Assembly (NCBI GenBank): GCA_964017065.1
Contig: OZ024791.1
Span: forward strand, 4,764,547-4,828,546
DNA from: Haliclona indistincta
Lineage: Eukaryota > Porifera > Demospongiae > Haplosclerida > Chalinidae
DNA length: 64,000 bases
Direction: 5' to 3'
Shown: one piece after another, positions 33,771 to 45,900 of the stretch
How positions within the stretch are numbered: the stretch's first letter is position 1
How the letters are laid out: each line of letters begins with the position of its first letter
Translations under genes and position numbers: made by a program
The notes under the pieces: model-generated
Told to the model about the DNA's origin: nothing
What the model saw: the letters and a program-made list of their open reading frames with translations, nothing else
Databases searched by the model: none

Positions 33771-36700
33771 TTATAATGAGTCCGGTAGTACAAACAGACC
33801 GTGCTCGTCAGTGTGTGGCAGTAGACTGCATATGAATCCTGCTTCGATCTGTATAGAAAAGATACATAGTCACTTGAACGAATAGAGTGATACTTACAGT
33901 CATTATATAGCTGCATGCTGTCGGCTCCTGTAATGATATTGACACCTGTGATGGCTTGGCTCCCTCTATACACCTGTAATACACCACACAGATTACATGC
34001 ATGTACTGATTTTGAACTTACTTGAATCTTACGAGACAATGCCTAGGAGTTCCAGTGAGGTCACAAGCATCACCATTACCATACCAGTGAGTGACATGAC
34101 TATACAGAACAACCTTAACAACATCACAGAATTGCAACAAACCGTTTTGATTGTCTAGTCTTGCTGTTGGCGGCAGCAAACCATTTCTCGTGACTCTCCT
34201 TGTCCCACATTCCTAAAAACACTTTCTGCGCCACTTTACCATTCTCCTGTAACAACAAAATGACAAGTAACCTATCATTCAGTCAAACCAGGCAACAAAG
34301 AATGCAATCACACATACCAAGTGAACTTGTTTGACGTGCTCCCCAAAACATAGTTCATTCTGCCACCAACCAGACGATCTCTAGTAAGAGAGTAAAGGAT
34401 ATGAGAGGAAGACTAAGTAGGACTCACTCCTGGCAGGCAAAACTCAGCACTCAGAAACCCCTTCACATAACTACTATCCAGTCTTACACTGGTCTCTCTC
34501 AGTGTATGCTGCTCTCTAGCATCAGAAAACTACAGAGAAAATATTAGAAGTTCAACACTTTCAACAGTATGCTTAGTAGACTATACACTACCTGTTCTGG
34601 TGCTGTATCTGGTTTGAGGAATTTCGAAAAAAATGTCTCATGTTCTTGGACCATTACAGGTTGACTGCAGCAAGAGGGATCAATGAATAATAGCAGGAGT
34701 GCAAAGCGTGACAAGTAACACTGTGCTCACTATTATGCACTCCTGATAATAGCCATACCTTGGTGAGCCGTCTTTAGAAAAACACTTGATAGCATGAACA
34801 GATTTCTTTTTTGGACTATAAGAAAATCAGTGCATGTCAAGTATGGTATATATTACCATTTACAGACATACAACATGTATATTGACATTAATCAAAGCAG
34901 CATACATGAAGTGTTTGTTTTGACAGAGTTCATTTGTGAACACAGCAGCTTGATAGCGGCAGGTAGATAATTCCAATAAGGTGAAGAACTGCATGAATGA
35001 GGCTAGTGAACAGCTAAGCAACTACACAAACACCCACGTACACACACTTACTATAGGTTCTACTCCCTCTCCTAACTCTTCACTACACAGGTAGACTACC
35101 TCAGTAGTACGAGGATCACCCTGCTTGAGATCACAAGGAGTACCACCTATGAACTCCACTCCATAATATGGATACTCTATCTGATTGTATGGCCACTTTG
35201 GCAAAGAGTCCGATTTTGCTGTCTGCATTGGCGACTTGTTGTCATAGTAACCAAGGTAATATTCAGTCAGTTTCACAACCTGCCAGAATTGAAAGTGAAT
35301 GTTGAAATGAAATAGGAACTAAACTAAACAAATTAATGACCAATAGACTAATGTTATATAGACACTGCATGTTGAGTTTATAGGAAACAAAATTGTTTAG
35401 AAAGCAGTGTAATTCAGATAATGAATACAACACTTGTTACCAGCGAACACACATAGATCATATGATGTTTGTTGAATATTATACTGAATAATAACACCGT
35501 AATTACAACAACTACAAAAAATGAAACCGATGCCGATGAGCACTGATACACAGTCAGGTCCAGGAACTTGGGTTATGATTTACTAGCACCACCATGATCT
35601 TGAAACTGTTTGACGAATCTGCTCAGCTCTTGTGTGGCCTCTTGTATTCCATCTCCAGACACAGCACTTGTACCATGCACACACCACTGGCGATCATTGT
35701 AATGCTGTAGTCCTAGCTTACTGGCTATTTCATCAGAAGCCAAAGCACCGGGTAAGTCCTGCTTGTTAGCAAGCACGACTACCGGGACGCCCGCCATTTC
35801 TTTCTCGTGTAGTACCCAAGCTAGCTCTTCTTGCGCCACGGAGAAGCGATCGCTATCGGCGCTGTCCACAATGTACAACAGGCCTTCGCAGCCAGTGAGA
35901 TAGTGTTTCCACAGTTGTCGTATCGTCTTCTGTCCGCCGAGGTCCCATATCGTAAAGGAGACTCCTCTAGCTATCTGGACGGTCTCCACGTTGAAGCCGA
36001 GAGTAGGTATCGTGTTGACCGTCTCGTTCAGCTTCAGCTTGTACAGCACGGTGCTCTTTCCCGCCCCATCCAGGCCCAGCATCAGCACCTTAGCACGCCG
36101 GGTAGACGACAACGACCCCACTAGGTTAGTGAACACGTTTCCCATATCCAGCACTGCGATCGCTGAGAGCCCACGCGCTTATAGCTCGCAGGGCAGCTAC
36201 ACCCCCAGCACAACATCGACACGTGGATTGTGACGTCATCAGACCTGCAGAAGGGCGTGGCTCGTATATTAACCGCAGCAGTTGGACCACACTATTGACC
36301 GTAAATCTTCGCTATTTGCTTCAGCACTGCTGTATGTGTTCAACAAACTAACAATTTGCGCAAACCCTGGAATCCTAGCTAAACTGGGATTGCACTGATC
36401 AGCGAAGTGGTCTAGCTCTATGATCACATCTAGTTTGAATCTTGTATGTGTTGTGCGTTAGAACCAGTTTGAAATTCTATTGCCTAGCACTAGCAGCTTT
36501 TCTCAAAGTTTTGAGATCAAATTCAAAGTACTTTACCAGGAGATAACACACTGATAATCATCAACGATTATCAAAGATTTGCACAGCAAAGCTAAGTTTG
36601 CGCAAACTAGGAATTTGCTTAATTCCCAGTTTGCAGAGAACATACGCTTGCTCACGACTGTTGATGCACTCAAGGTACAACAAAGAGGCCCAGAGATAAC

Positions 36701-38062
36701 CATAGATAATTGGAGTTATGGTCAACAGTTCCTCTATAAGAAAGTCAAATTGACTCACAGGGTTGACATGGTATGCGAAATGTATTCCTGGTGTATCAAC
36801 AACACCTGTCTATACAGCCCACCTGTCCATTCTTGCCACGGACTTCATGAAACTGTCTAAGATGTTTCCCATGGCACAGTTCGTATGTCCAGTAAGATTC
36901 AACCTGCACAACAAACACTATCATGAAACAACAACATGACAAGACTAGCCCAGTATGCTGCACTGTAGCAACAGATGCTCACTGGATTATATCAGTAGTT
37001 ATCCGTGCGCAGTATGTGGGAGGGTTATGCGTTTGAGTTTGTCTGTGTACATACGTATATATATTGGTGTCATCAAAAAACATCTGTTTGTGTCTTACCG
37101 CTCGAAAATCTCCACGAAAACACTCTCTGCAACTTCTTAACTAAATTTATAATCATATGAAGATGCTTTCAGTGTTGGCAAGCCTTGCTTGAGTGGCAAA
37201 TCCATTGATTCCTAAAGCTACGTGTCCTTGCAAGAGCACTTTACGGCATTGTGGGTGCGTCACCCAACATCCTATCGACATCCTGGCCTGCTCTCTTGGC
37301 CAGGATGACAAAGATTAGCCCAGTATGACTAGCCTAGTATGATTAGCCCAGTATGCTTAGCCCAGTAGGATGTACTGTATGTAAATTTGTCAAGAGCGAC
37401 AAAACAGTTCTTGAGGCCTTCTGTGATGTGCCAATCAAGTGTTGGTCTGTTAGTGCAATATTATTATGAGTAGCTATGGTATCATCAATTTATCTGGAGC
37501 TGCCTATGGACTGTTGCAATAATGCTGGAGTAGTAGATATTAGCTCAGCGCACAGGTATGTGTTCATTAGAGCTCTAGTTAGTTATGTTATCTGTATCTC
37601 TTCTGTCACTCACCAACAATGAGCACCTTTCACTCTTAAACACATCAGCAAGCAACGAATGAGCACTATCACCTCCATCAATACTAGTATCCTGTGAAGA
37701 ATAGTCATGCAATGACTTAAAATTTCTAGGTTGCTGCCTCACCACACTACTCTCCTCTAGCTGTTGCTGTTCTGGTAGCAAGCACTGGTATTGCTCCTGT
37801 CGCGATGTGATCACACTCACTGTCTCTTTTTCGTTCCCTGCCATCATCTGCACCACATACAGTAACACAATGAACCACATGCAGTCTAGCAATTTTATAC
37901 CATAGACTCTCTACTTCCATCCTCCGCCCATTTCACTGTATAATGAATTGTGTCGTCTAAACTGTCGAACATACTTCCCAGCGGTGACACACAGAACGCT
38001 CTGTGTACCAGTAGAGCCCCTAGAATAGCCAAGAGAAGTAATGAGTTGGAGCCGGTCGCCAT
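33771..38062 (-). CDS. ERLEC1: ERLEC1, ER lectin with two MRH domains
   Basis: Multi-exon minus-strand gene with ATG at 38,062 (signal peptide [20 protein letters not shown]) and stop at 33,771. The next exon is 37,844-37,603 ('[11 protein letters not shown]'). The first MRH domain is split between 36,905-36,837 ('[19 protein letters not shown]') and 35,280-35,045 ('[10 protein letters not shown]', '[19 protein letters not shown]'). The second is in 34,420-33,860 ('[17 protein letters not shown]', '[18 protein letters not shown]'). The end '..[19 protein letters not shown]' resembles the human C-terminus. ERLEC1 binds mannose-trimmed glycans and delivers misfolded glycoproteins to the HRD1-SEL1L ERAD machinery. 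One intron of more than 1.5 kb holds a complete ARF-like gene. Confidence 0.88.
35573..36145 (-). CDS. ARF-like small GTPase (intronless, nested in ERLEC1 intron)
   Basis: Single-exon, 190 residues from Met 36,145, chosen over Met 36,154 because it yields MGNVF with Gly2 available for myristoylation. G motifs: 'GLDGAGKST' (P-loop), '[10 protein letters not shown]' (switch I), 'WDLGGQ' (switch II), 'NKQDLPGAL' and the late 'TSAVSGDG'. It resembles ARL11/ARL14-like and generic ARF sequences; the exact subfamily is uncertain. Such GTPases control membrane traffic. It lies on the same strand as the host ERLEC1, between the two halves of its first MRH domain. A GC-rich upstream region at 36,150-36,250 may be its promoter. 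Confidence 0.88.
   Translation of the reverse strand: MGNVFTNLVGSLSSTRRAKVLMLGLDGAGKSTVLYKLKLNETVNTIPTLGFNVETVQIARGVSFTIWDLGGQKTIRQLWKHYLTGCEGLLYIVDSADSDRFSVAQEELAWVLHEKEMAGVPVVVLANKQDLPGALASDEIASKLGLQHYNDRQWCVHGTSAVSGDGIQEATQELSRFVKQFQDHGGASKS
37313..37368. repeat. 4 x 14-bp tandem repeat in ERLEC1 intron
   Basis: Units GATTAGCCCAGTAT / GACTAGCCTAGTAT / GATTAGCCCAGTAT / GCTTAGCCCAGTAG; a stray related copy lies near 36,948. The surrounding intron (36,906-37,600) shows no gene. Confidence 0.8.
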
Positions 38063-38552
38063 ATTTACAACTGACCACACCTACCTAGACTATAAGATCT
38101 ACTTTACCACACCTTTTTTACACGTGGACGTTTTTGAGCCGATGGGAGGGTGGCAGCAGTACTAGTCATTGCTACTTTGCATGTACCACAAGAAAGCCAA
38201 AACCTGTCAATGATGAAGTAAGACAGACTGAAGTAAAGTGGAGAATGCATGCAGTGTCGATCCAACTTGGATTCATTCAGTACATGTACCATCCGCAATC
38301 AAACAGCCATTATGTCCATATGTGTGGTTATACCATATGTCTGAATACATGCATTAACTGCTATACATGGTTGTACTTGAGACATATGTGTCGTTGCAAT
38401 GTGATGGTATTGACAATACTAGTAGCTCTTGTAATGACAGTGTTTGCATTGCTCTCATGTGGTAGGAATGTTGTATAGCACACACAGTAGACACAATTTG
38501 ATAAAGTCAATCATGTATGAATGGATAATACGATAACGTGCACACAAGGAAT

Positions 38553-39185
38553 CTATTCTAGTCTCTCGACATAAGACACAGGAAACATTCCACACTGTCC
38601 ATTACACTCTCCTGTCCACCAGTTCTTGTCCGATAAGTCAGTAACTGTCACAATATCTCCTGGCTGTAATAGCAGTTCTCCTTCCTCTTGAGGAGTGAAA
38701 TTAAAGAGCGCTCGTACTTTCAACACTCCCTGAGGGACTTGTAGCAATATTTGTTCAACTCTACTGACACTGGAGTGCGTGTGGAACTGCACTAATTGAT
38801 TGAGAGAAGGAAACTTCTTGTCCCATATGAAGAACTTGCCTCCCTCGTCTCTCAGCACTTTTAGATGTTTCACTGATCCTTTGTGGAGCACTGATATTGA
38901 GAAGTCTCCCGGGGTGCTCTCGCTCTCTCTCACCATAAACACGCCATCGCGACACTCCTTACCAAGCATCTCCTCCGAGCTGGTACGTCCTAGCCGTCCC
39001 TTGAACCATGGATTGGGCTTCAGCTTTAGGTAAGTCTTGGGCACTAGTCCTGTCTGTCCATTGAGTTCCGCTTTACACCAGTTCTTCTCAGCACTAACGT
39101 TCATTACACTCAGCAGAGCGCCTTTCCTGAACGATAGTTCGTCGCTAGCCTCTCCGTTGAAGTCGAACAGCGCCACAGCCTCCAT
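38553..39185 (-). CDS. GRB2: GRB2-type SH3-SH2-SH3 adaptor
   Basis: Single exon, 210 residues, close to the 211-217 of GRB2/drk/SEM-5. The first SH3 starts 'MEAVALFDFNGEASDELSF' and contains 'KNWCKAELNGQTGLVPKTYL'. The SH2 has 'NPWFKGRLGR' and 'FMVRESESTPGDFSISV' (Arg of FLVRES, binding pTyr in pYxN motifs). The second SH3 has 'VRALFNFTPQEEGEL' and 'NWWTGECNGQCGMFP..Y'. It links activated receptor tyrosine kinases to SOS and RAS at the membrane. The absence of introns is unusual for this gene and may reflect a retrocopy or intron loss. It is divergent from LRRC43 with about 112 bp between start codons. The gap 38,063-38,552 shows no supported gene. Confidence 0.92.
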   Translation of the reverse strand: MEAVALFDFNGEASDELSFRKGALLSVMNVSAEKNWCKAELNGQTGLVPKTYLKLKPNPWFKGRLGRTSSEEMLGKECRDGVFMVRESESTPGDFSISVLHKGSVKHLKVLRDEGGKFFIWDKKFPSLNQLVQFHTHSSVSRVEQILLQVPQGVLKVRALFNFTPQEEGELLLQPGDIVTVTDLSDKNWWTGECNGQCGMFPVSYVERLE

Positions 39186-39297
39186 GGACCAGCTGTTGGT
39201 GGGTGTGTAGGAGTTTCTACTACTACTATCTATGACCGATCACTTTGCACCATGCACGCAGCCACGCCCTTCAATATTTTAGGTAGCAGGGTGTGAA
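39186..39297. promoter_or_regulatory. bidirectional promoter region GRB2 / LRRC43
   Basis: Only 112 bp separate the start codons of two divergent genes, so both promoters must lie here or in the leaders. No TATA box was seen. Confidence 0.4.
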
Positions 39298-41295
39298 ATG
39301 AGCAAAGCTGTTGATCGCGAACTGTCCAGCGTACTGCAGGATCTAGTTAGCGGACTGGTACCTCAGTTTATGATAAAGGTACGCAGTTTAGTTGGTTACC
39401 ACAGCCATAACTACAGCTATACATCACAGCAGAATGATCAATCTGCTGTGAATCACGATATCGGTGAGTGCTGAAATAATTGCTATGCATAGGAAATACT
39501 GCCTTCTTCAGAACTCACTGGTATATGGGCAGTAGACACTAGCTGGAGTATGCAGGCAGAGGAACTGCAACATGAAATACTGTGCCAAAGGAAGCCTCTT
39601 TCAGAGGAGTATGTCATTGAGAATCTTAAGAATCTAAGAGCAATAGATAAACAGGTGAGGTAGCACAGCTAGGTCGCAACCTGCACTTGCATTATGTACA
39701 CTCCAGATAACAAGTATAGACAGTGGTATGTTACAGTATTTGGATCTTGAGGAGCTTGTTCTGACAGGAAATGCCATCAGTGAGGTCCAGAATCTACCAC
39801 CATCACTAACAGTGAGACCAGACACATAATTACTTAACATTGGTTCATGATCTAGTATCCGTAGGTCCTTGAATTATCACTCAACAAGCTGTCCACTCTA
39901 GACTCACTGAACTGCAGTCCGCCACCAACACTGACACATGTTGGCTTGAGCTACAACCTCATCACTACATTCAACTTGTCACCTTCAAAATGGTCACTTC
40001 ATACAACTTTACACGTACTAATAGTGTCATCTCAGCATTAAAAATGCAGGCCCAAACTGCTGTCCCTGGACATTAGCTTCAATAGGATTACCGACATGGT
40101 AGGAGCTGTGTTAATGCTTCAACAACTACCAAGCCTCAAGAGTTTGATGTTTTGTGGCAACCCAGCAGCTGTGAGTTGTCAACTTAGTACCTCTGTTGAA
40201 AATAATTTTGCTTGCATGCAGTTGTGTCAGGGATATCCTGGATATGTAGTAAACATGCTGAAAGAACTACTGTATTTAGATGGCAATGAGATTTCTGATG
40301 AAACGAGGAGCAATGACTGTAGCTGGCAGCAAGACAATGGTACAGCATTATACTGCAAATGCATCTTGATCAGAATACTGTTCACAGATATTCTGACAAC
40401 ATCACTGATTACCATAACAACCAGCTACTCTATTAATACAAGTGACATTACATCAGCAGTATGGGAATTTTGTATGCTTATTAGCCAAATGCCTTTGCTT
40501 TTATTATAGGAGCTGCAGGAAGGAGAGAAGAGCATGATCATCTTGTGGTACCAGTGTATTGGATTACCAGCTGAGTACCGAACAGCACCAGTAGCTTCAC
40601 TAGAAGATAAAGCTACAGTACCTAGCAATGTGCAGCAAAGAGTGCTAGATGACCTTGATGATGATCAGGTGATTGTGCTGGGCCCAGTTGTAGTGCACAT
40701 TGCTGGCAATGAAGAAGATAAAGGAACAACAGACAAGGCTTTAGTAGTGAGAGAGCTCTCCATGCTAAAAGAAGCTATTAGGAGAGGCTGTAAAGTGCAA
40801 CCAATGCTGGGGTATGCTGTACTGAGAGAAGGCGAGAAAGAAGTGACATTACAGCAACAAACAAGTAATACACAAAAATCCCGTCCTACTAGCCGTGCTG
40901 CTGCTAGTCCTGCAGCTAAAAAACAACCGAAGCAGTCTAGTCGAGGAGCCAGTCCAGTTAAAGTAAGATAGATAGATAGATTGATAGAAACTGATGCATG
41001 TGTTTCTTCTTAGTCTCCAGCAAAAAAGAAAGATAAAAAAGGAGCCGGCAAAGGAAAGGCTCAACAAGAGTCACTAGAGGGCTGGAAGATAGCTCAGTTC
41101 AGTGCAGTGTCAGTGGACTTGATTGAATGTGAACTAGCTGGTATTCTTCATGGTGCTAGTGCTGCTACTAGCACAAGAACTACCTGCATATCGACAGACG
41201 ACCTCATGAAGTTAGGCTTGTCGAATACTAATGAAGACAATACTAGTGAAGTAACATTAACAATTGAAGTGAATGTGCATATACAACATTATTAA
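39298..41295 (+). CDS. LRRC43: LRRC43-like leucine-rich repeat protein
   Basis: Multi-exon; ATG 39,298-39,300. Exon 1 runs to 39,463 and joins '..CTTCTTCAG' at 39,509 in phase 1. The LRR block 'LDLEELVLTGNAISEVQNLP', 'LELSLNKLSTLDSLN', 'HVGLSYNLIT', 'LLSLDISFNRITDM', 'LKSLMFCGNPAA' follows the order and spacing of vertebrate LRRC43 as I recall it. A variable region, a Lys/Ser/Pro-rich linker ('SPAKKKDKKGAGKGK') and a C-terminal piece ('GWKIAQFSAVSVDLIECELAG') come after. LRRC43 is expressed with ciliary genes, so a role in motile cilia is inferred. The next gene (SPT6) starts about 300 bp downstream on the same strand. Confidence 0.7.
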
Positions 41296-41591
41296 TTGCA
41301 ACTACAGTTTTGTTACTGACAGAATAAAGTATTGAAAATCTGGTACCTAACTAGTTCTTAGAAAATTATGCTGCAAGACACAATGCTTAGATCACAATAA
41401 ATAGTCAAGTAAGCAAAAGAACTAAGATCTGGCGATAGTGGAATCTGCAGATCAAGAACGTGCAACCACGTGGCTGTCGTAATCAAACAAACGCAATAAG
41501 TATACGGAGGTGCACGGTTCTAGTTTCTCCACGAGTCGGTTGCCTCTGCTCAGTTTTCCTCGAGGCGGTTTTCTCTCGTATCTACTGGTAA

Positions 41592-41876
41592 ATGGATGAG
41601 GACGGTGGATTTGCCGAGAGCGAAGCAGAAGAATCAGGGGAAGAAAGCGGAGCAGATTCTAGCGACGAATCTGAAGACGGTGATGGAGGTCAGCTCTGGC
41701 GCCATTTTGTTTGTCTGTTACACCCATCATGTTTCACAATCGTGTTCCACAGAACTGTCTGATCTGATAGCCTCCGAGAAGGAAGAGGATGACGACGACG
41801 ATGATGAAATTCGTGGTCGTCGGAGCAAGAGACCAAAATGTGATTGACTCCAAATTCGCATTGTCTGTTACTCTTC

Positions 41877-41932
<56 letters not shown>

Positions 41933-42913
41933 TATACAGTGATTGATGATCGTCTAGAGGAAGATGATTATGCACTCATTCGTGAGAATACTGGTATAGA
42001 AGTCAAACGAGTGAGTGTCTCACTTGTCCACATGTGACTTGCATAATTTGTCTTGTATAGAAAAAGTTTCTGCGTGTCAAGATGCTGGACGATGAAGAAG
42101 AAGAGGAGGACGAGGAGAGCGGTGGAACCACGAGGAAGTCTGCTCAACGTAACACAGCAATGGAGGCAGTGTTTGGTAATTCCGATGACGAGGAGGAATT
42201 GGAGGAAGAAGAGAGTAGTGTAAGAGGGAGCAGCAGAAAGAGACCGGCGCCAGACAGTGACGTGAGCAGTCTTATAATAGTAGTTTTGGTGATGTGCATA
42301 ATGTATTCACACGCAGCGTTGGGACAAACTGGAGGGCAGTGCTGTGGATAGTGATGAAGATGAAGACGATGGCTTCAGTATGGCTACACACACACACACA
42401 CACACATTGGAATGTATCATGCACAAGTACTTGCTCTCTCGTTGTATAGTTGTTGGTGACGATGATCGTCCAATACGTCATAGAGGGGATGACATGTTTG
42501 CTGAACCGTGAGTATAGAGCATATTGGACTATGTGAGTATTCTCTGTCGTCTCAGAGGGTTGTTAGAGGCACAAGATGTGTTTGGTCTTGATTTTGATCC
42601 GAAGGAGTTTGAGCGCTATGATCGTGGCGGAGTAGTGGATGATGACGAGTACGAGGAAGATGAAGATGATGAACTTGCCAGTGTAAGGCTGAGAGAAAGA
42701 ATGGAATAGAGAGTTGGATGTGTGTGCCTGTCACTACAGTTGTATGATGATGAAAGTGGTATTGGTAAGCGGAGACGTAAAGTGAGGAAAGCTCCCAGCA
42801 AGACAACTAGTATATACGATGTGTATGAACCCGATGAGCTAGAGAGGAGTCACTTCACTGAGAGAGATAATGAAATTAAAGTTACTGATTTACCGGAACG
42901 TTTCCAGGTATAA

Positions 42914-42995
<82 letters not shown>

Positions 42996-45900
42996 GCTGA
43001 TGATAACTCACTATGGTGTGTTGAGCTATCGCTGTGAAATGAGACAGTGAATTCCTCGTTGCTGAGACACTAATGTTACTAGGGTAGTATAATAATTATT
43101 AGTAGGGTAGGGTAGTGTTACTATTACTAGGGTAGTATAATTATTGTGATGTTTGTTGCAGCTACGTAATACTTCAGTAAGGAAAGCTAACGAGGCTGAA
43201 CTAGAAGAGGAGTCTCACTGGATATATCAGAGGATATTTGCAACTCCGCCCATATCCAAGCAGCCGTACTACTATCCATTGAGACCACACCCACTGGGAA
43301 CTGCCCACTCTCACATCAAGCCTCCTTCCGTAGTTCCCAAGATCAAAGAAGCGCTCAACTTTATGAGGAATCATTACTTTGAGGTGCCGTTTATAAAGAA
43401 CTACAGGAGAGAGTATGTGGAACCTGACCTCGATACGAGTGACCTCTGGAAAATATGGTCATGGGATGAAAAAGTGAGATGTTACTACTGTAACCGCCTG
43501 TACGTGTTTTTTACACTGTGTTTCTGAAGTGGACCCAACTACAACATCGTAAGCTGAGTTTGAAGAAGCTGTTCCAGAGAATGATTGACTGGCAGTTTGA
43601 GAAAGTGAGGAATGAGCCTGACAAAGCTTTGACTGAGGACAACAGAGCGATACAGGATGAGGACATACAGCGGTACGTGCATCAAGATACTGTAAACAGA
43701 ATTTTCACCGTTTAAAATTTCATGTTTTGTCCAGAAGACCAATTTTATTTCGTGGAGAAGTTTTATTGCTCCAATAGAGGTTTTATTACTTTTTGTAAGT
43801 GTAAAGCGTCACCTTGCAGTCACTAATGTGCCGAGTCACTGGCATTTATTCACACGATAGAGCATGATAAAAGACTTAATAGAATTTTGATCCACACTTT
43901 GCGGTCTACGGTTTATGCAAGAAGTAATGAAACCGCTGTATGGCGCTTTAAGGGCTCCCACAAAAAAAAACGGAAAATTTTTCTTTTTTTGTGTGAAATT
44001 TTCTACATTTACAATATAGTGTGTTAATGATGATAACTCACTGTGGTATGTTGAGCTACTGGTGCTGTGAAATATAACAGTGAATTCCTCGTTGCTGAGA
44101 CACACAGTAGTAGTCTAGTACCACTAGCTAGTACTACTAGCAGCCTAATGTTGCACTGTTCCACAGGTTGGAGGCTGTGCAGACTGAAGATGAACTATCT
44201 GATGTGTACACACACTTTATGCTGTACTACGGCAGAGATGTGGTCGCCATGCAGAACAAGAGGGCAGAAGAGAGGAAGGAGAAGAGGAAACAGCGTCAGC
44301 TTATGGAAGGGACAGTTGAAGATGACGATGAGAGTAAAGGAACTACAATGAAACAGAGCCACAAGTCAGTAAACCATGAACTGCTGCTTCTGCAGTATTT
44401 TATGCAATCATCACAGGAGGGATTTTTATACTATATGTCAGGAGGCGGGGTTGGGTTCACTAGCGGCACGGTTCGGACTGACCCCAGAACAGTTTGGAGA
44501 GAATCTCAGAGACAACTACCAGCGTCATGAAACCACTCAGTACCACGCTGAGCCGGAGGAAGCTGCACAGGAGTATATCCAGACATCAGGGTGAGTGAGG
44601 ACGAGACATAGAGCAGTCCTGATAGTTTCTTTCTCTGTAGAGTATTCACTACAGCTCGCAGTGTACTTCAGGGGGCGTGTCACATGGTCGCCATGCAGAT
44701 AGCATGTGAACCACTCGTGAGACAGACCATGAGAACAGTGTACCACACCAGAGCTATGCTGTCTGTCAGACCGACCAAGAAAGGAAAGAAGGTTATACAA
44801 GTCCATAATTCTGTCACAGTGTGTGAGTATTGTCATCAGGTGATAGATGACAACCACCCGTGCTCATCCTGTAAATACTTGCGCAACAAACCAGTGAGAG
44901 AGCTGAAGGGAGAGGAGTTCCTCAGACTGAGTCAAGCTGAAGAGGACGGATTACTGACTATCAAGATTAGCGTTGATGTAGAAACTGATAAACGGTAACA
45001 CACATACTATGACAGCGACCAACCATTAGTGCCTTCTTTACAATGCAGTGTTGGTACTGCAGTCACACAGTCGACATTCTTTGAAGAGATCAGAATGCTC
45101 TTTTATAGAGTGAGTTGTGTGTCATTGCGATAGTCTGGTTGGAGTTTGTGGTGTTGTCTCTCAATAGGATGAGTTCAGTCGCTTGGTAGAGAAGTGGAAT
45201 GCCCAGCGAGCCCAGTCTGTAGCTCATGCTCTACTCAAGGTGCTGTATCCTATCATGGAGAAGAACCTACGTACCAAACTATTGGTCGAGGCTAAGGAAC
45301 ACGTTGTACAGGTTGGTCACTAGAGCTTGAGAGTTTTCGAATCTTTGTGCATTGCTGTAGAGCTGTGTACAGAGGTTGCGACGGCATATAGACATAGCTC
45401 CTTTCACTGTGGATAAACCAAATGATTCATTCAATGAAGAGCATCCTGGTCTGTGTGTGATGGCGTGTGCATACTCATCTGATAGGTATCATCATTATGC
45501 TCCTGGTAGTGATTACACTGAGCTGTTGTTCCACAGGTCTGTTCCAGCTTTCTGCTGTATACTAGACGAGAACGGTGAAGTGATGGATTTTTTGAGAATG
45601 GCTCACATACTGACTCATCGTAACAGCCGCAATGACTATGATAGAGTCAAGAAGGTGAGGAGGAATGGTTACAGTGCAGCAACACGATCACCTCTCTTGT
45701 GCAGGAGGAAGAGGTGAGACGTGTTAAGGATGTCATCAGTAAGAGGAAGCCAGACATCATAGTAGTCTCTGCTGTATCGAGGTGCGTGTTCAGGTGAAGC
45801 TTGTCTTGCATGTATCATATATTACTCAGGGAGGCTATGATAGTTGTTGATGAGCTGAAACTGGTAGTGAGTGAGTTGCTAGCAGAAGATGAACTGCCTG

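Noticed and set aside
37313..37368. CRISPR-like short direct repeats
   Set aside because: Contiguous 14-bp units without spacers in a eukaryotic intron: a simple tandem repeat.
41690..41932. Cys-Val repeat ORFs opposite SPT6
   Set aside because: Translation of an intronic (CA)n run; the real exons are on the plus strand.
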